64,000 nucleotides of DNA from CAZKUN01 sp964555935. GTDB lineage: Bacteria > Armatimonadota > Zipacnadia > Zipacnadales > VGFC01. Position numbers and translations under genes: made by a program. This document shows, one piece after another, positions 34,700 to 43,595 of this stretch. Within the stretch, counting starts at the first letter, position 1; each line of letters starts with the position of its first letter. Below the pieces are notes generated by a model. The model saw only the letters and a list, made by a program, of their open reading frames with translations. It did no database searches and was not told the origin of the DNA. The DNA lies in the NCBI GenBank assembly GCA_964555935.1, contig CAZKUN010000007.1:23699-87698 (forward strand). Direction: 5' to 3'.

Positions 34700-36307
34700 T
34701 CACAGTTCCCGCACCGCCACCTGCACCTGCGCGGGGTCGCTCGGCGCGGTGAATACCACCTCCGCGTCCCCGAACACGTATCGAAGCTCGTCCGGCCTCC
34801 CCAGACACGGCGCCAGCAGGTCGCGCACGGCTGGGAGGGTGACGTCGTCGGTGACGATCCAGCGCCCGCTGCCGGTGGGATGCACCGCATAGCCCTCCGG
34901 GCCTACGCCGGACAGTTCGCGGGGAGCCAATCGGCTCGTGGAGACCACCGTCAGTCCGGCCTCGGCCAGTGCCTGCAGAGCCGCCAAGCACTCCGGCTCC
35001 ACCCGCTTGCCCACCAAGAAGACCAGCCGAGCGCTGCGGTACAGCTCTGGGTCGGCGGCGGTATGGTCGTAGACGGCCACGTTGTTGGCGGGGAACAACA
35101 CGCGGTACGGAATTCCCAAAGGGGTGTTGTAGTTGAGTGCCAGCGTAGGGATCGTGCCGTGCGAGACCACGTGCCACACCTTCAGCCAGTAGCGCGTCTC
35201 CTCATCGGGGACCAGATTGCTCGCGCCGTAAAGGTTGCGCCGGATCCAGGGGCCGGGGTTCTCCTGCCCCCAGTCGGAGTCCGGGAACCGAACGATGATC
35301 ACCTCGGGCGCGAACTCCTCGAAGCGAAGCTGCCGCGGGTGCCCGGGCAGGTATTCACGGATGAACTGGCGCGCCACGCGTCCGTAGGCGGAGAGTTCCG
35401 CCTGTCCGTCCTTCGCTGCGTACAAGCTCCCCTGGTAGCTGAAGTTCTCGATATACGTGCGCTCCGCGCCCGTCCAGTACGAGATGAGCAGCGCCGAGCG
35501 CAGTTCCTCCGGCGAGTGTCCGGGGTAGCCGGGCATGCCCCACAGGTCCACCGAAGTCCAGTGCTGCACGCCGTACTGCTTGGCCGCGCCCATCGCCATC
35601 GCGAGGGTCACCGGAGTGATGGTCTCCTTCAGGAGCTTCGGCATCTGAACCAGTCCCGCGCGGGCGAATAGGTGCTGCAGGTCCGGGAGGACGCTCTCGG
35701 TGCCGACGACAGGCGTCTGGCCTGGCTCGCCCGCGCGTTTGGCGAAGCCCGGGAACACGCGCTCCATGAGCGTCTGCAGGTTGAGCAGATTGCCCGCGTA
35801 GGCGCCCTCCAGCGTGTCGCCTTCCGCGTCGTAGAAGTGCGGCTCAAAGGAGCGCGCGGCCGTAACCCAGATACCGTTACAGATCCAGTGTTCGCACTCG
35901 TCAAAGCAGAACCCGAGGAAGCGCGGAGTGGCGAGGCAGCGCTGCACGTACTCGGGCGGTGGTTGGAAGAACCCGCCCGGTTTGCGGTACAGCGTGGGGT
36001 CCCCCGGCTCTCGCCCCGACGGCGAGTTCTCCTGGTTGATCAGGAAGCTGTGCCCGTGCTGTGCCGCCCAGCGGTCGAGGCGATCAACGTCCTCCACCGT
36101 TGGCGCGCCCCAAAAGTGGTGCATCAGGAAGTCGAACCCGATTTGCTCGAAGGCATCCTGCGCGACCGGGTCGTCGTAGATGTACTTCTTGGAGCCGGCC
36201 ACATCCACTCCCACGGGCATGGGGTTCGCGGCGGGCTCGGCACGCCCCACGCCCGCAACCACGACCACCAACGCTGCAACGATCAGTACCCAGGGCACGG
36301 TCAGCAT
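34700..36307 (-). CDS. Exported protein with TIM-barrel glycosidase-like character
   Basis: A 535-residue protein with an N-terminal hydrophobic stretch (WVLIVAALVVVVAGVG) and AEP cleavage region. The middle has motifs of family beta-barrel glycosidases (FGFCFDECEHWICNGIWV, WTSVDLWGMPGYPGHSPEE), and the last 150 residues contain GAT-like/Rossmann stretches (LVFLVGKRVEPECLAAL, TVVSTSRL). The AGGAGG stands only 1 base before the ATG at 36307; GTG at 36298 with 10 bases spacing is possible. I cannot assign an activity. Confidence 0.55.
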   Translation of the reverse strand: MLTVPWVLIVAALVVVVAGVGRAEPAANPMPVGVDVAGSKKYIYDDPVAQDAFEQIGFDFLMHHFWGAPTVEDVDRLDRWAAQHGHSFLINQENSPSGREPGDPTLYRKPGGFFQPPPEYVQRCLATPRFLGFCFDECEHWICNGIWVTAARSFEPHFYDAEGDTLEGAYAGNLLNLQTLMERVFPGFAKRAGEPGQTPVVGTESVLPDLQHLFARAGLVQMPKLLKETITPVTLAMAMGAAKQYGVQHWTSVDLWGMPGYPGHSPEELRSALLISYWTGAERTYIENFSYQGSLYAAKDGQAELSAYGRVARQFIREYLPGHPRQLRFEEFAPEVIIVRFPDSDWGQENPGPWIRRNLYGASNLVPDEETRYWLKVWHVVSHGTIPTLALNYNTPLGIPYRVLFPANNVAVYDHTAADPELYRSARLVFLVGKRVEPECLAALQALAEAGLTVVSTSRLAPRELSGVGPEGYAVHPTGSGRWIVTDDVTLPAVRDLLAPCLGRPDELRYVFGDAEVVFTAPSDPAQVQVAVREL

Positions 36308-36406
36308 GCCTCCTGTGTCGGCGCGAATTCGGCGAGTGGTCGCAAGGTTCTGGGGCCATCCGTGCAGTCTCGCACCTTGTCTGGTCAGACGGCCCTGTCC
36401 CCTCCG

Positions 36407-37123
36407 TCAGATCCGGTAGAGCGGCTGCGGCGGACCCGATTCATCGATCGCCCATGGCACCCACACCAGCCCGAACGCGCGCATCATCGTGTCGCTCTTG
36501 CGCGGCGGCACGGTTAGTTCCGCCACTTCGAACTCGCTTGGGTCAGGCTGCGCCTGGAGGTCGGCGATGGCGAGCCGACATTCCTCCTCCAGAGCATCCA
36601 GATTCGCTTGCTCTTCGACCAACGTCTCCTTCGCCCTGCCCACGTCGTCGCGTTGCTGCATCGAGCGCCCCGCGCCTCGCAACGCGCTTGTCGCGCGGCT
36701 GACGTTGCGTTGGCTGGTGAGCTTGCGCCCAAAGAGCGCGCCGACCAGCGTCGCCCCAACCGAGATGGTTGCCTGCAGCGCGTGCTGGTTCGCCTCCGAT
36801 TTCTCTCTCGAGACCTTATCCTCGGCGCGGCGGATGCGGTCGCGGATCTGCTTGATCTTCGATTCGTACCTTGTCCGCAGCTTCGCGACCTCGAGGTCGC
36901 GCTTCTCTCGCTCCAGGTGGCTCAGCCCCGCGCGGAACGTCCCCTCGTCCTCACCTGGTTTGCTCGTTCTTTTTAGCGCGGCGCACGTGAGGAGCGTCAC
37001 CGGCAGGCAGCGGTATATGTAGTCAACGCAGCCCTTCTGCCACGCCTTGTAGCTCTTGGCCCGGCTGGCTGCGGCCGGTACGGAGCCGTACTCCGCGGCT
37101 AGCTGCGCCGGATGGCGATCCAA
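36407..37123 (-). CDS. C-terminal part of the HerA-like ATPase, after an in-frame amber codon
   Basis: This open frame is in register with the gene at 37214-38860: the codons between them read TAG, then CGC GGT GTC GTT CTG without any other stop, and the combined length (818 codons) matches what a single protein would need. The part shown has a coiled-coil-rich region (KLRTRYESKIKQIRDRIRR) and a Gly/Ala stretch (ISVGATLVGALFGRK). It probably is the C-terminal domain of the same protein. A TTG start at 37123 is formally possible, but there is no clear SD. Confidence 0.55.
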   Translation of the reverse strand: MDRHPAQLAAEYGSVPAAASRAKSYKAWQKGCVDYIYRCLPVTLLTCAALKRTSKPGEDEGTFRAGLSHLEREKRDLEVAKLRTRYESKIKQIRDRIRRAEDKVSREKSEANQHALQATISVGATLVGALFGRKLTSQRNVSRATSALRGAGRSMQQRDDVGRAKETLVEEQANLDALEEECRLAIADLQAQPDPSEFEVAELTVPPRKSDTMMRAFGLVWVPWAIDESGPPQPLYRI

Positions 37124-37213
37124 GGCGATGTCCTGAGCGTTGATGGGCTGCGCGTCATCCCAAGCTACCGCGCCACCTTCATCAGGGACGCTCGCCAGCA
37201 GAACGACACCGCG

Positions 37214-38860
37214 CTACTCGTCGAGTTTCACGCCCACTCGCACGTAATGCGCCTGCGCTGAGGCAATGATCTGGGGCCGGTACATGATCCGCGCGGAGGA
37301 TGGGGGAGACGCGGCAATTGGGAGGAAGTACTGCTCGACCTCCGCCGGCATGGGCGGGCGATCGTTTGCCGGCTCCGGCTCGGGTACGGGTGGTGCCGCG
37401 GCCGCCGGCGTTTGCACGGGCGCGGGGGCGGCCGTTGTGGGTGTGGCTTGGAGGCCGGCGGTCAACTGCTGGATCTGCGACCGCGTCAGCGGCCCGCGAA
37501 GGTAAGACATCGCCCACCGCGTGTGGAAGACTACGGGCGCCTCCTCGTGAACGTTGTGCATCAGGAAGACGCGCTTGCCCAGGCCTGATAGCACGTCGTC
37601 GATCTGGGCCCGGTTGAAGCCGCCGCCCGCCGTGGCCGCAACGCCCTCAAGGCCATCCAACACTCGCGCCTTGTCCCGCTCGGTCTGCAGCCGTCCGATG
37701 AACCATGTCCCCGTGTTCGCCAGGCCCTTGTAATCCAGGTCCACTGGGTTCTGCGTCGCCAGCAGGATGCCCAGGCCAAATGCTCTCGCCTGCTTCAGCA
37801 GCATCAGCATCGGGCGCTTGCACGGCGGCGTCGCGACGGGCGGGAAGTAACCGAAGATCTCGTCCATGTATAGCAGCGCGCGCAGGCTTGATGTCCCGGG
37901 TTGGCGCCGCACCCACGCCAGCACCTCATTCAGCAGGAGCGTCAGGAAGAACATCCGCTCGGCATCGGAGAGATGCGCGATGTTGATGATGGAAAGCCGC
38001 GGCCGGCCATCCGGCGCGTGAAGCAGGAGGTCGACATCCATCGGATCGCCCTCGAGCCATGCGCTGAAGCCTGGCGATGCCAGCAGGTTATTGAGACTCA
38101 CCGCCAGGTCGAAGCGATCCTTCGATGGATACACCGACTCCAGATCCAGCACACCAACGCGGTCAAACGGCGGGTCTTGGATATCGCGCACGAGCGACGG
38201 CAGGTCGAGATCCTTGCCTTCGCTCCACGCGCGGTGCACGATGTTCGAAAGCAAGATGTGTTCGCGGCTGCGAACGGGATCCGGGTCCAGCCCAACCAGC
38301 GCCAACAGGCCCGATACCGCGCCCTGCACGCGATCGTTGAGGGCCTCGGAATCTCCAGCCAACTCCGGCCCCGGCGCGCTGAACGACTTCAGCACGTTCA
38401 GCGGCACGCCCGTCGTGCTTCCCGGGGTGTAGACCACGGTATCCGAGGCTGCCTTCAGCCTCGCAATTCGCTCTCCGTCCTGATCCCATTCGGCGAGGCC
38501 CTCGCGCCACTGAGTAGCGGTCTCCTTGGCGAAATCGTCGGGCGTCATGCCCGCGCGAGCCGCCTGGTCGTCGTCGATCCACGGGCGGAAGTCCTCCGGC
38601 CGAAGCTCGGGGAACGTCAGCATCAGGTTGCCGAGATCGCCCTTCACGTCGATGACGATCGCCGGCACCCCATCGATCGCCGCCTCCTCGAGCAGCGACA
38701 CGCACAGCCCCGTCTTGCCGCTCCCCGTCATCCCCACGCAAATGCCGTGCGTTGTCAGATCCTTCGAGTCGTACAGCAGCAGATCATCCAGGATCTTCCC
38801 GGCGGTCATATCGTATTCGCGACCCAGGTAGAGCGAGCCCAGCTTCTCGTAATCGTGCAT
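37214..38860 (-). CDS. HerA/DUF87-like ATP-binding protein (N-terminal part, ends at an in-frame TAG)
   Basis: A 548-residue P-loop ATPase of the HerA/DUF853-like group. Walker A is CVGMTGSGKTGL (about 42-53), the following IVIDVKGDLGNLML stretch and LLYMDEIFGYFP (Walker B) complete the active site, and ILLATQNPVDLDYKGLANTG is the sensor/Arg region. Such proteins move or process DNA; some partner with nucleases or secretion systems. The ORF ends at TAG (complement of 37214-37216), after which the same frame continues for 268 codons to 36407. This makes a nonsense mutation, sequence error or readthrough likely. Residues 475-515 are Ala/Pro-rich. Confidence 0.75.
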   Translation of the reverse strand: MHDYEKLGSLYLGREYDMTAGKILDDLLLYDSKDLTTHGICVGMTGSGKTGLCVSLLEEAAIDGVPAIVIDVKGDLGNLMLTFPELRPEDFRPWIDDDQAARAGMTPDDFAKETATQWREGLAEWDQDGERIARLKAASDTVVYTPGSTTGVPLNVLKSFSAPGPELAGDSEALNDRVQGAVSGLLALVGLDPDPVRSREHILLSNIVHRAWSEGKDLDLPSLVRDIQDPPFDRVGVLDLESVYPSKDRFDLAVSLNNLLASPGFSAWLEGDPMDVDLLLHAPDGRPRLSIINIAHLSDAERMFFLTLLLNEVLAWVRRQPGTSSLRALLYMDEIFGYFPPVATPPCKRPMLMLLKQARAFGLGILLATQNPVDLDYKGLANTGTWFIGRLQTERDKARVLDGLEGVAATAGGGFNRAQIDDVLSGLGKRVFLMHNVHEEAPVVFHTRWAMSYLRGPLTRSQIQQLTAGLQATPTTAAPAPVQTPAAAAPPVPEPEPANDRPPMPAEVEQYFLPIAASPPSSARIMYRPQIIASAQAHYVRVGVKLDE

Positions 38861-38893
38861 GCCTGGCTTGATCCTCCCGCTGGTGTCTTCGGT

Positions 38894-40531
38894 TCACGCG
38901 CCTGCGAATGGAATGTCGCCGAACGCCTCGAGGTAGCTCGCGACGTTGCCTGCGCCGGCTCCCGCCACGAGGCTGAGATAGTCCGGGGTCAGGAAGTCGA
39001 TGGGGATCTGCGATTCCCACACGACGTCTTCATCATCGTCGAGCGCGAGTCGGCCAAATGAATCGCCATAGTTCCTCTGCAGGAGGCTGGCGGCGACGCC
39101 CGCATACTCCGACGGCGGCGCGTTCGGGCCAGGTGGCATCCCGCCGATCTGGCAGTAAGTGTAGACCATGCCCTTGTAGATCTTCGTCCGGATTACGACG
39201 TCGTTGTCGTATGGCACCTCAAACAGGTTCTCGCCCTCGGTGTACTTGAGGCCCGATTGGTCGAGGAGGCCCTTCAGTTGGGCGAGCTGCGTTGTCTCGT
39301 CGCCTTCGGGGAAGAGGTGCTCGACGGAACTCAGCTCCTGCCCGTCTAGAAGCTGCTGCCAGCGAGCGGCCTCATTCGCGCCGGCCATGGCGAGAGACGC
39401 GACGTGTCCGGGCGTCACCGCGAAGATCGGCACCAGCTCTTCCCAGTACATCATCTTCCCGCCGTCCGTCTCGTTCACCGTGTACTTGCCGACGGGCGCG
39501 TCGTATGTGAGTCGCAACGCATCGAAGGCGTAACCATCCTGCTCCTCGACGGTGTTGCCTGGCAGCGGCCCCAGCGACGTGAAGATCCGCAGGAACTCCT
39601 GCAGCTCCTGGGCCGCCACTGTCGTGCCGTTGTCGAAGTCCATCGAGTACAAGCCCGGCACCATCTCCTCGTACTTGAGCCCAGCGTCGTCAAGCAGCCT
39701 GGCGACGGGGCTGGTGGAGGTGTCGACCACCAGCGGCTTGGGATCGTCGCTCGGGTCTGACTTGAGCCAGTCGCGCAACACGTTCGAGGGTATGGCGAGT
39801 TTCGTATCGCCGTAGCTCACGCGCAGACGCAGCACGGTAACTGCTATCACCTTGCCGTCGGCATCGACGATCGGCCCGCCGCTGTTGCCGTTCTCGATGT
39901 CGGCGTCATGTTCGATCATCTTGCGATTGTCCCATATCCGGTGCGCCGAGACCGTCCCGCTGCGTATCGACAACTCGGGCATGCCCAACGGATGCCCGCA
40001 CGCGTAGACGCGCGACGTCTCCTTTGCTGCGTCGGAGTCGTTGAGTTGCAGGTGCGCGTCCGGAGTCCGGCTGACGCGCAACAGCGCGAGATCGAGTTCT
40101 TGGTTCTCACGGACGACCTCGGCGTCAACCGATTCTTCCTGGGAGGTTCCGGCGTGAAGCACTAGCCGCACGACGCGGTTAGTGCCCGTGAGTGGAGTCC
40201 CGTCCTCGTCATGCTGGGTCATGCTGATGACATGAGCGTTGGTTACGGCGTAGCCATCGTCAGAGATAAAGAACCCGCTGCCAGTGCCGTCCCAGCGTTG
40301 CCCACCGGCCAAGTCGAGCGTCAACTCAACCAACACGACCGCGTCCTTGACGCGATCGACTGTGTCGTCGGACAGTTCGCCTGACGACGTGGCAGGGGTC
40401 GGGGTGGTAGTGGTGGTCGGCCCCGTGCCGCCGTCATTTGCTGGAGGAACCGTGGGGCACCCGCTCAGCGCGACAGCGACGATCACCATCGGAACCAGCG
40501 CAGCCATCTTCACTGCTGATAAACGCCTCAT
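38894..40531 (-). CDS. Trypsin-like (S1C/DegP-type) serine protease lipoprotein
   Basis: A 545-residue protein with a lipobox (ALSGC, Cys25). The catalytic triad is visible: His100 in TNAHVI, Asp147 in LDLALL, Ser217 in GNSGGP. No PDZ domain is seen; instead about 300 further residues contain two similar stretches that start with YEEMVPGLYSMDF and YTEGENLFEVPYD, perhaps two small repeated domains. It probably acts in the cell envelope in quality control or signalling. The spacer after the lipobox is Thr/Pro-rich. Confidence 0.82.
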   Translation of the reverse strand: MRRLSAVKMAALVPMVIVAVALSGCPTVPPANDGGTGPTTTTTPTPATSSGELSDDTVDRVKDAVVLVELTLDLAGGQRWDGTGSGFFISDDGYAVTNAHVISMTQHDEDGTPLTGTNRVVRLVLHAGTSQEESVDAEVVRENQELDLALLRVSRTPDAHLQLNDSDAAKETSRVYACGHPLGMPELSIRSGTVSAHRIWDNRKMIEHDADIENGNSGGPIVDADGKVIAVTVLRLRVSYGDTKLAIPSNVLRDWLKSDPSDDPKPLVVDTSTSPVARLLDDAGLKYEEMVPGLYSMDFDNGTTVAAQELQEFLRIFTSLGPLPGNTVEEQDGYAFDALRLTYDAPVGKYTVNETDGGKMMYWEELVPIFAVTPGHVASLAMAGANEAARWQQLLDGQELSSVEHLFPEGDETTQLAQLKGLLDQSGLKYTEGENLFEVPYDNDVVIRTKIYKGMVYTYCQIGGMPPGPNAPPSEYAGVAASLLQRNYGDSFGRLALDDDEDVVWESQIPIDFLTPDYLSLVAGAGAGNVASYLEAFGDIPFAGA

Positions 40532-40609
40532 CTGTATCCGCCCCCCAAAGTGCTACACCGTCGTTTACCAAGCAACCCATACCTTGACCACCAAAGTTCC
40601 AGCATCCTG

Positions 40610-40651
40610 CCCAAAACGAAACAGGCCACGGGCGTGAGCCGCGTGGCCTGT
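40610..40651 (-). terminator. Intrinsic terminator after the TolB-like gene
   Basis: On the minus strand, ACAGGCCACG and CGTGGCCTGT pair around an 11-base loop and are followed by TTTCGTTTTG. It lies just beyond the stop of the TolB-like lipoprotein gene. The whole gap 40532-40682 holds no gene. Confidence 0.75.
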
Positions 40652-40682
40652 CATGGATGCGTGGGGGTCTATTGGACTCGCG

Positions 40683-41603
40683 CTAGAAGGTGCGGGTAAG
40701 CTGGTCTTGGTTCGCGCCATCCGGATCGGCGACCCAAAGCTGGCGGTCACGCGTGAAACAGATGCGCGTGCCGTCTGGCTTCCACTGCGGGTAACCGTCC
40801 GAGCGACCGTCGCTGGTAATCTGCGTCAAACCCGTGCCGTCCGGCGCGATGCTCCAGATATCGAAGTCGCCCGCGCGGTTGGACGCGAAGAGGATCTTCG
40901 TGCCATCCGGCGACCACGCCGGATGCTCGTCGCGCGAGGTCGACGTGGTGATCTGTGTCAACCCGCCGGTCGTCAGGTCGACGATCCAGATGTCCGTGTT
41001 GCCTGCCCGGTCCGACTGGAAAGCCACGCGGTTGCCGTCCGGGGCGAAGGAAGCCCACTGGTCGTTGGCCGTGTCGGTGGTGACGGGCGTCTGGGTGGCG
41101 GGCGTCGCCAGCGCCAGGATGTAGATGTCGTTGTTGCCGTCGCGGTTCGTCGTGAACAGCAGCCGGTCGCCCGTTGGCGACCAGGCGGGCTGCCCGTCTG
41201 ATGCCGGATCGGTGGTGAGTTGGTCGAGGCGATTACGGTCCCCGCCCTGCGCGTTGATGAGGTAGATATCCTCGCTCACCGAGCGCCTCGAGCCGATCGC
41301 GACTGTCGCGCCATCAGGGCTGTACGTGGGGTGGAAGCCGCCCTCGTCCGTGAGGTCGGCGTCATTGTCCGACGGCGTGAGCGCTGTAACAGAGCCGCCC
41401 CGCTCGTTGATTGTGCTGACGTAGCGCAGGCCGTTGCCGCCGAAGCTGGCGAAGGCGACAAGCCCGGTTGGTCCGAACCCGCAGCGCTCCGACAGAGTGA
41501 AGAACGCGACGCTCTCGCCGCTCGAACTGCATCCGGCAAGTACAACAGACGCAAACAGTGGTATAAGGACTATGGACGCCAGTACCAGGGACCTTCTCGT
41601 CAT
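40683..41603 (-). CDS. TolB-like beta-propeller lipoprotein (PD40/WD40-like)
   Basis: A 306-residue protein with a lipobox (VVLAGC, Cys25) and about six repeats of the P-D-G-x-x-I/V-x-F/Y-x-S/T-x-R type (FHPTYSPDGATVAIGSRRS, AWSPTGDRLLFTTNRDG, SFAPDGNRVAFQSDRAG, AWSPDGTKILFASNRAG, QWKPDGTRICFTRD). These repeats build a six-bladed TolB-type propeller. Function beyond protein or ligand binding in the envelope is unknown. GGAG 8 bases upstream supports the start. Confidence 0.82.
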   Translation of the reverse strand: MTRRSLVLASIVLIPLFASVVLAGCSSSGESVAFFTLSERCGFGPTGLVAFASFGGNGLRYVSTINERGGSVTALTPSDNDADLTDEGGFHPTYSPDGATVAIGSRRSVSEDIYLINAQGGDRNRLDQLTTDPASDGQPAWSPTGDRLLFTTNRDGNNDIYILALATPATQTPVTTDTANDQWASFAPDGNRVAFQSDRAGNTDIWIVDLTTGGLTQITTSTSRDEHPAWSPDGTKILFASNRAGDFDIWSIAPDGTGLTQITSDGRSDGYPQWKPDGTRICFTRDRQLWVADPDGANQDQLTRTF

Positions 41604-41973
41604 GAAAGCACTCCCTTTGCCCCGGCTGTCTCGGGGCTGGGCAACGTGTAAGCCGTTAGTGCGCCGTCAGGGATCAGATATCCTGCCGGGTGCAGTGCGC
41701 CTGTTATATGGACATTGCTGAGCGCCCTTAGTTTCGCGCCAGATTATAGCCCGTCCCGTAGGGAGGGTCAAGGGAACGTAAGAGCCGCCGGGAGCACTTA
41801 TCAGAGTAGGAGAACGCCCGAAATGCACTCGCAACATCTCACACAACATCAGGTGGGTCTCCGCCTCCCCCGCAACGCGGTGGAGGGCGTCGGGTTGTCA
41901 ACGCAGGATGGTTGTGCTACTATCACCCGCGTTTGGCGTGGTCGGGGGCCCTTAAGCATCTGGGGGGAATCAC
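41604..41973. other. 370-base divergent intergenic region
   Basis: No gene is visible. It holds a sigma-70-like promoter for the plus-strand regulator gene (41895-41923). An AT-richer patch at about 41703-41750 may contain the promoter of the minus-strand lipoprotein gene, but no convincing hexamer pair could be fixed. Confidence 0.4.
41895..41923 (+). promoter_or_regulatory. Sigma-70-like promoter of the REC-GGDEF gene
   Basis: TTGTCA at 41895-41900 is followed after exactly 17 bases by TACTAT at 41918-41923. The gene starts 51 bases after the -10 box. Confidence 0.6.
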
Positions 41974-43053
41974 GTGGAGCCTGACCGACCCTTTGGAGAC
42001 GGAGTTCGCGCCGAGCGGGTCCTGATCATCGACAGCGATCCGGCGGTCCGCCACGCCATCAGGCAAGGCCTCTTGCGCGATGGCTTTGACGTAATCGAGG
42101 CCGACGATGGCTACGATGGACGGGCCAAAGCCCTCTCTGAATCCCCATCGGTTGTCCTTCTTGAGCTGGTCCTGCCCCGAATGAGCGGCCTGGAGGTCTG
42201 CCAGCGTCTCAAGGAGGGGATCACCACTCAGCAGATACCGATAATCGTCCTGACCCAGCGCAATCGCGTTGAGGACAAGTTGCGCGCGATAGAGGCTGGT
42301 GCGGACGATTACCTCTCAAAGCCCGTCGACGTCCGCGAGGTCTGCGCGCGGATTCGCGGTATCATCCGCCGCTCGAAGCGCGACCGAGGCGCCAGCCCGC
42401 TTACTGGTCTGCCGGGCAACGTCGTGCTCGAGCAAGAGATCGCCGAGCGCGTCGCCAAGCCCGGCCAGCTCGCGGTTGTTCACCTCGATCTCAACAACTT
42501 CAAGCCGTACAACGACTACTATAGCTACAAGCGAGGCGATCAAGTCCTGCGCCTGACCGCCCAACTCATTACCGAAGCCGCTCGCGGAAGCGGTGATCCG
42601 GATACGTTTGTCTCTCACCTTGGCGGCGACGATTTCTTCGTCGTCACTACGCCGGATCGCGCCGACGCCATCGCGAACCGCGCGCTCCAGGGGTTCGACG
42701 CCCTCATCCCGCTGCATTACGACGATGAGGACCGTCGCGTCGGCTACATTACGGCCGCCAACAGACAGGGACTCGAGCAGAACTTCCCGCTCATGTCCCT
42801 CGCCGCGTGCATCGCCACGAACGAGGCGCCCCACATCACCCACCCCGGCCAGATAGCTCAGACGCTGACCGAGCTAAAGAGCGTTGCCAAGCGTGCCGGG
42901 CGCAGTGCCGTGGTTCGCGACCGAAGGGGTTCAGTCCGGAAGGGGGCCGCGCAGCCCGGGGCGAATACTCCCGCGGATGAGAGTACGCCGGATGGTGCGG
43001 ACGACTCCGAGCACGCAGCGGCCGAGGCGTCTAGCACGGAGCGAGTTTACTAA
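41974..43053 (+). CDS. Response regulator, REC + GGDEF, with Glu at the phospho-acceptor position
   Basis: A 359-residue protein starting with GTG. The receiver domain (about 15-132) has the acidic residues IIDSDP and the Lys in YLSKPV, but the usual phosphorylated Asp is Glu64 in VVLLELVLPRMSG. The C-terminal GGDEF-like domain has LDLNNFKPYNDYY and HLGGDDFFVV, a GGDDF variant, with no RxxD inhibitory site. The receiver may therefore be constitutively in an active-like state. A second response regulator follows 21 bases later, so the pair is likely co-transcribed. Confidence 0.82.
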   Translation: MEPDRPFGDGVRAERVLIIDSDPAVRHAIRQGLLRDGFDVIEADDGYDGRAKALSESPSVVLLELVLPRMSGLEVCQRLKEGITTQQIPIIVLTQRNRVEDKLRAIEAGADDYLSKPVDVREVCARIRGIIRRSKRDRGASPLTGLPGNVVLEQEIAERVAKPGQLAVVHLDLNNFKPYNDYYSYKRGDQVLRLTAQLITEAARGSGDPDTFVSHLGGDDFFVVTTPDRADAIANRALQGFDALIPLHYDDEDRRVGYITAANRQGLEQNFPLMSLAACIATNEAPHITHPGQIAQTLTELKSVAKRAGRSAVVRDRRGSVRKGAAQPGANTPADESTPDGADDSEHAAAEASSTERVY

Positions 43054-43074
43054 CGATGGGGAGGCCCGGGGTAC

Positions 43075-43488
43075 ATGGCCAGTAAGATCCTGATGGTCGA
43101 CGACGAGCGCGACCTGGTCTTTGCGACCAAGCTGTATCTGGAGGCAGAAGACTACGAGGTCCTGCCGGCCTATGATGGCGCCCAGGCGCTGGAGCTTCTT
43201 GAGGATCCGGCGAACAGGCCGGATCTTATCATCCTGGACGTATTCATGCCGCGGATGTCGGGCTGGGACGTGCTGCGGATGGTGCGAGGCCGTGACGAGT
43301 GGCGCGCCATCCCCGTCATCATGCTCACCGCCGCCGGTCAGGACGCCGACAAGGCCCGCGGTTGGGATCTTGGCGTCGATTGGTACCAGACAAAACCATT
43401 TGACCCTAAGGATCTGCTTGTCGTCTTGGAGCGCGTCATCTCCGCGGCCGGCGAGCAAGCTGACGAAGACCGCCTTCTCGACCAGTGA
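43075..43488 (+). CDS. Single-domain response regulator (CheY-like)
   Basis: A 137-residue receiver with intact active site: Asp9/Asp10, phospho-acceptor Asp55 (DLIILDVFMP), Thr85 and Lys107. A short C-terminal tail contains no output domain. It probably signals by protein contact. No histidine kinase is in the window. GGGGAGG lies 10 bases before the ATG. Confidence 0.88.
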   Translation: MASKILMVDDERDLVFATKLYLEAEDYEVLPAYDGAQALELLEDPANRPDLIILDVFMPRMSGWDVLRMVRGRDEWRAIPVIMLTAAGQDADKARGWDLGVDWYQTKPFDPKDLLVVLERVISAAGEQADEDRLLDQ

Positions 43489-43595
43489 TAGGTTCTCCCA
43501 GAGGCACTCGCTCGTCCCTTAAGCGCCCTGCCGCGAATGCCGCGCCGGTCGCCTGATCTGGGGGCTTTGGCATCACCACCGGAATCCTCATCGCC

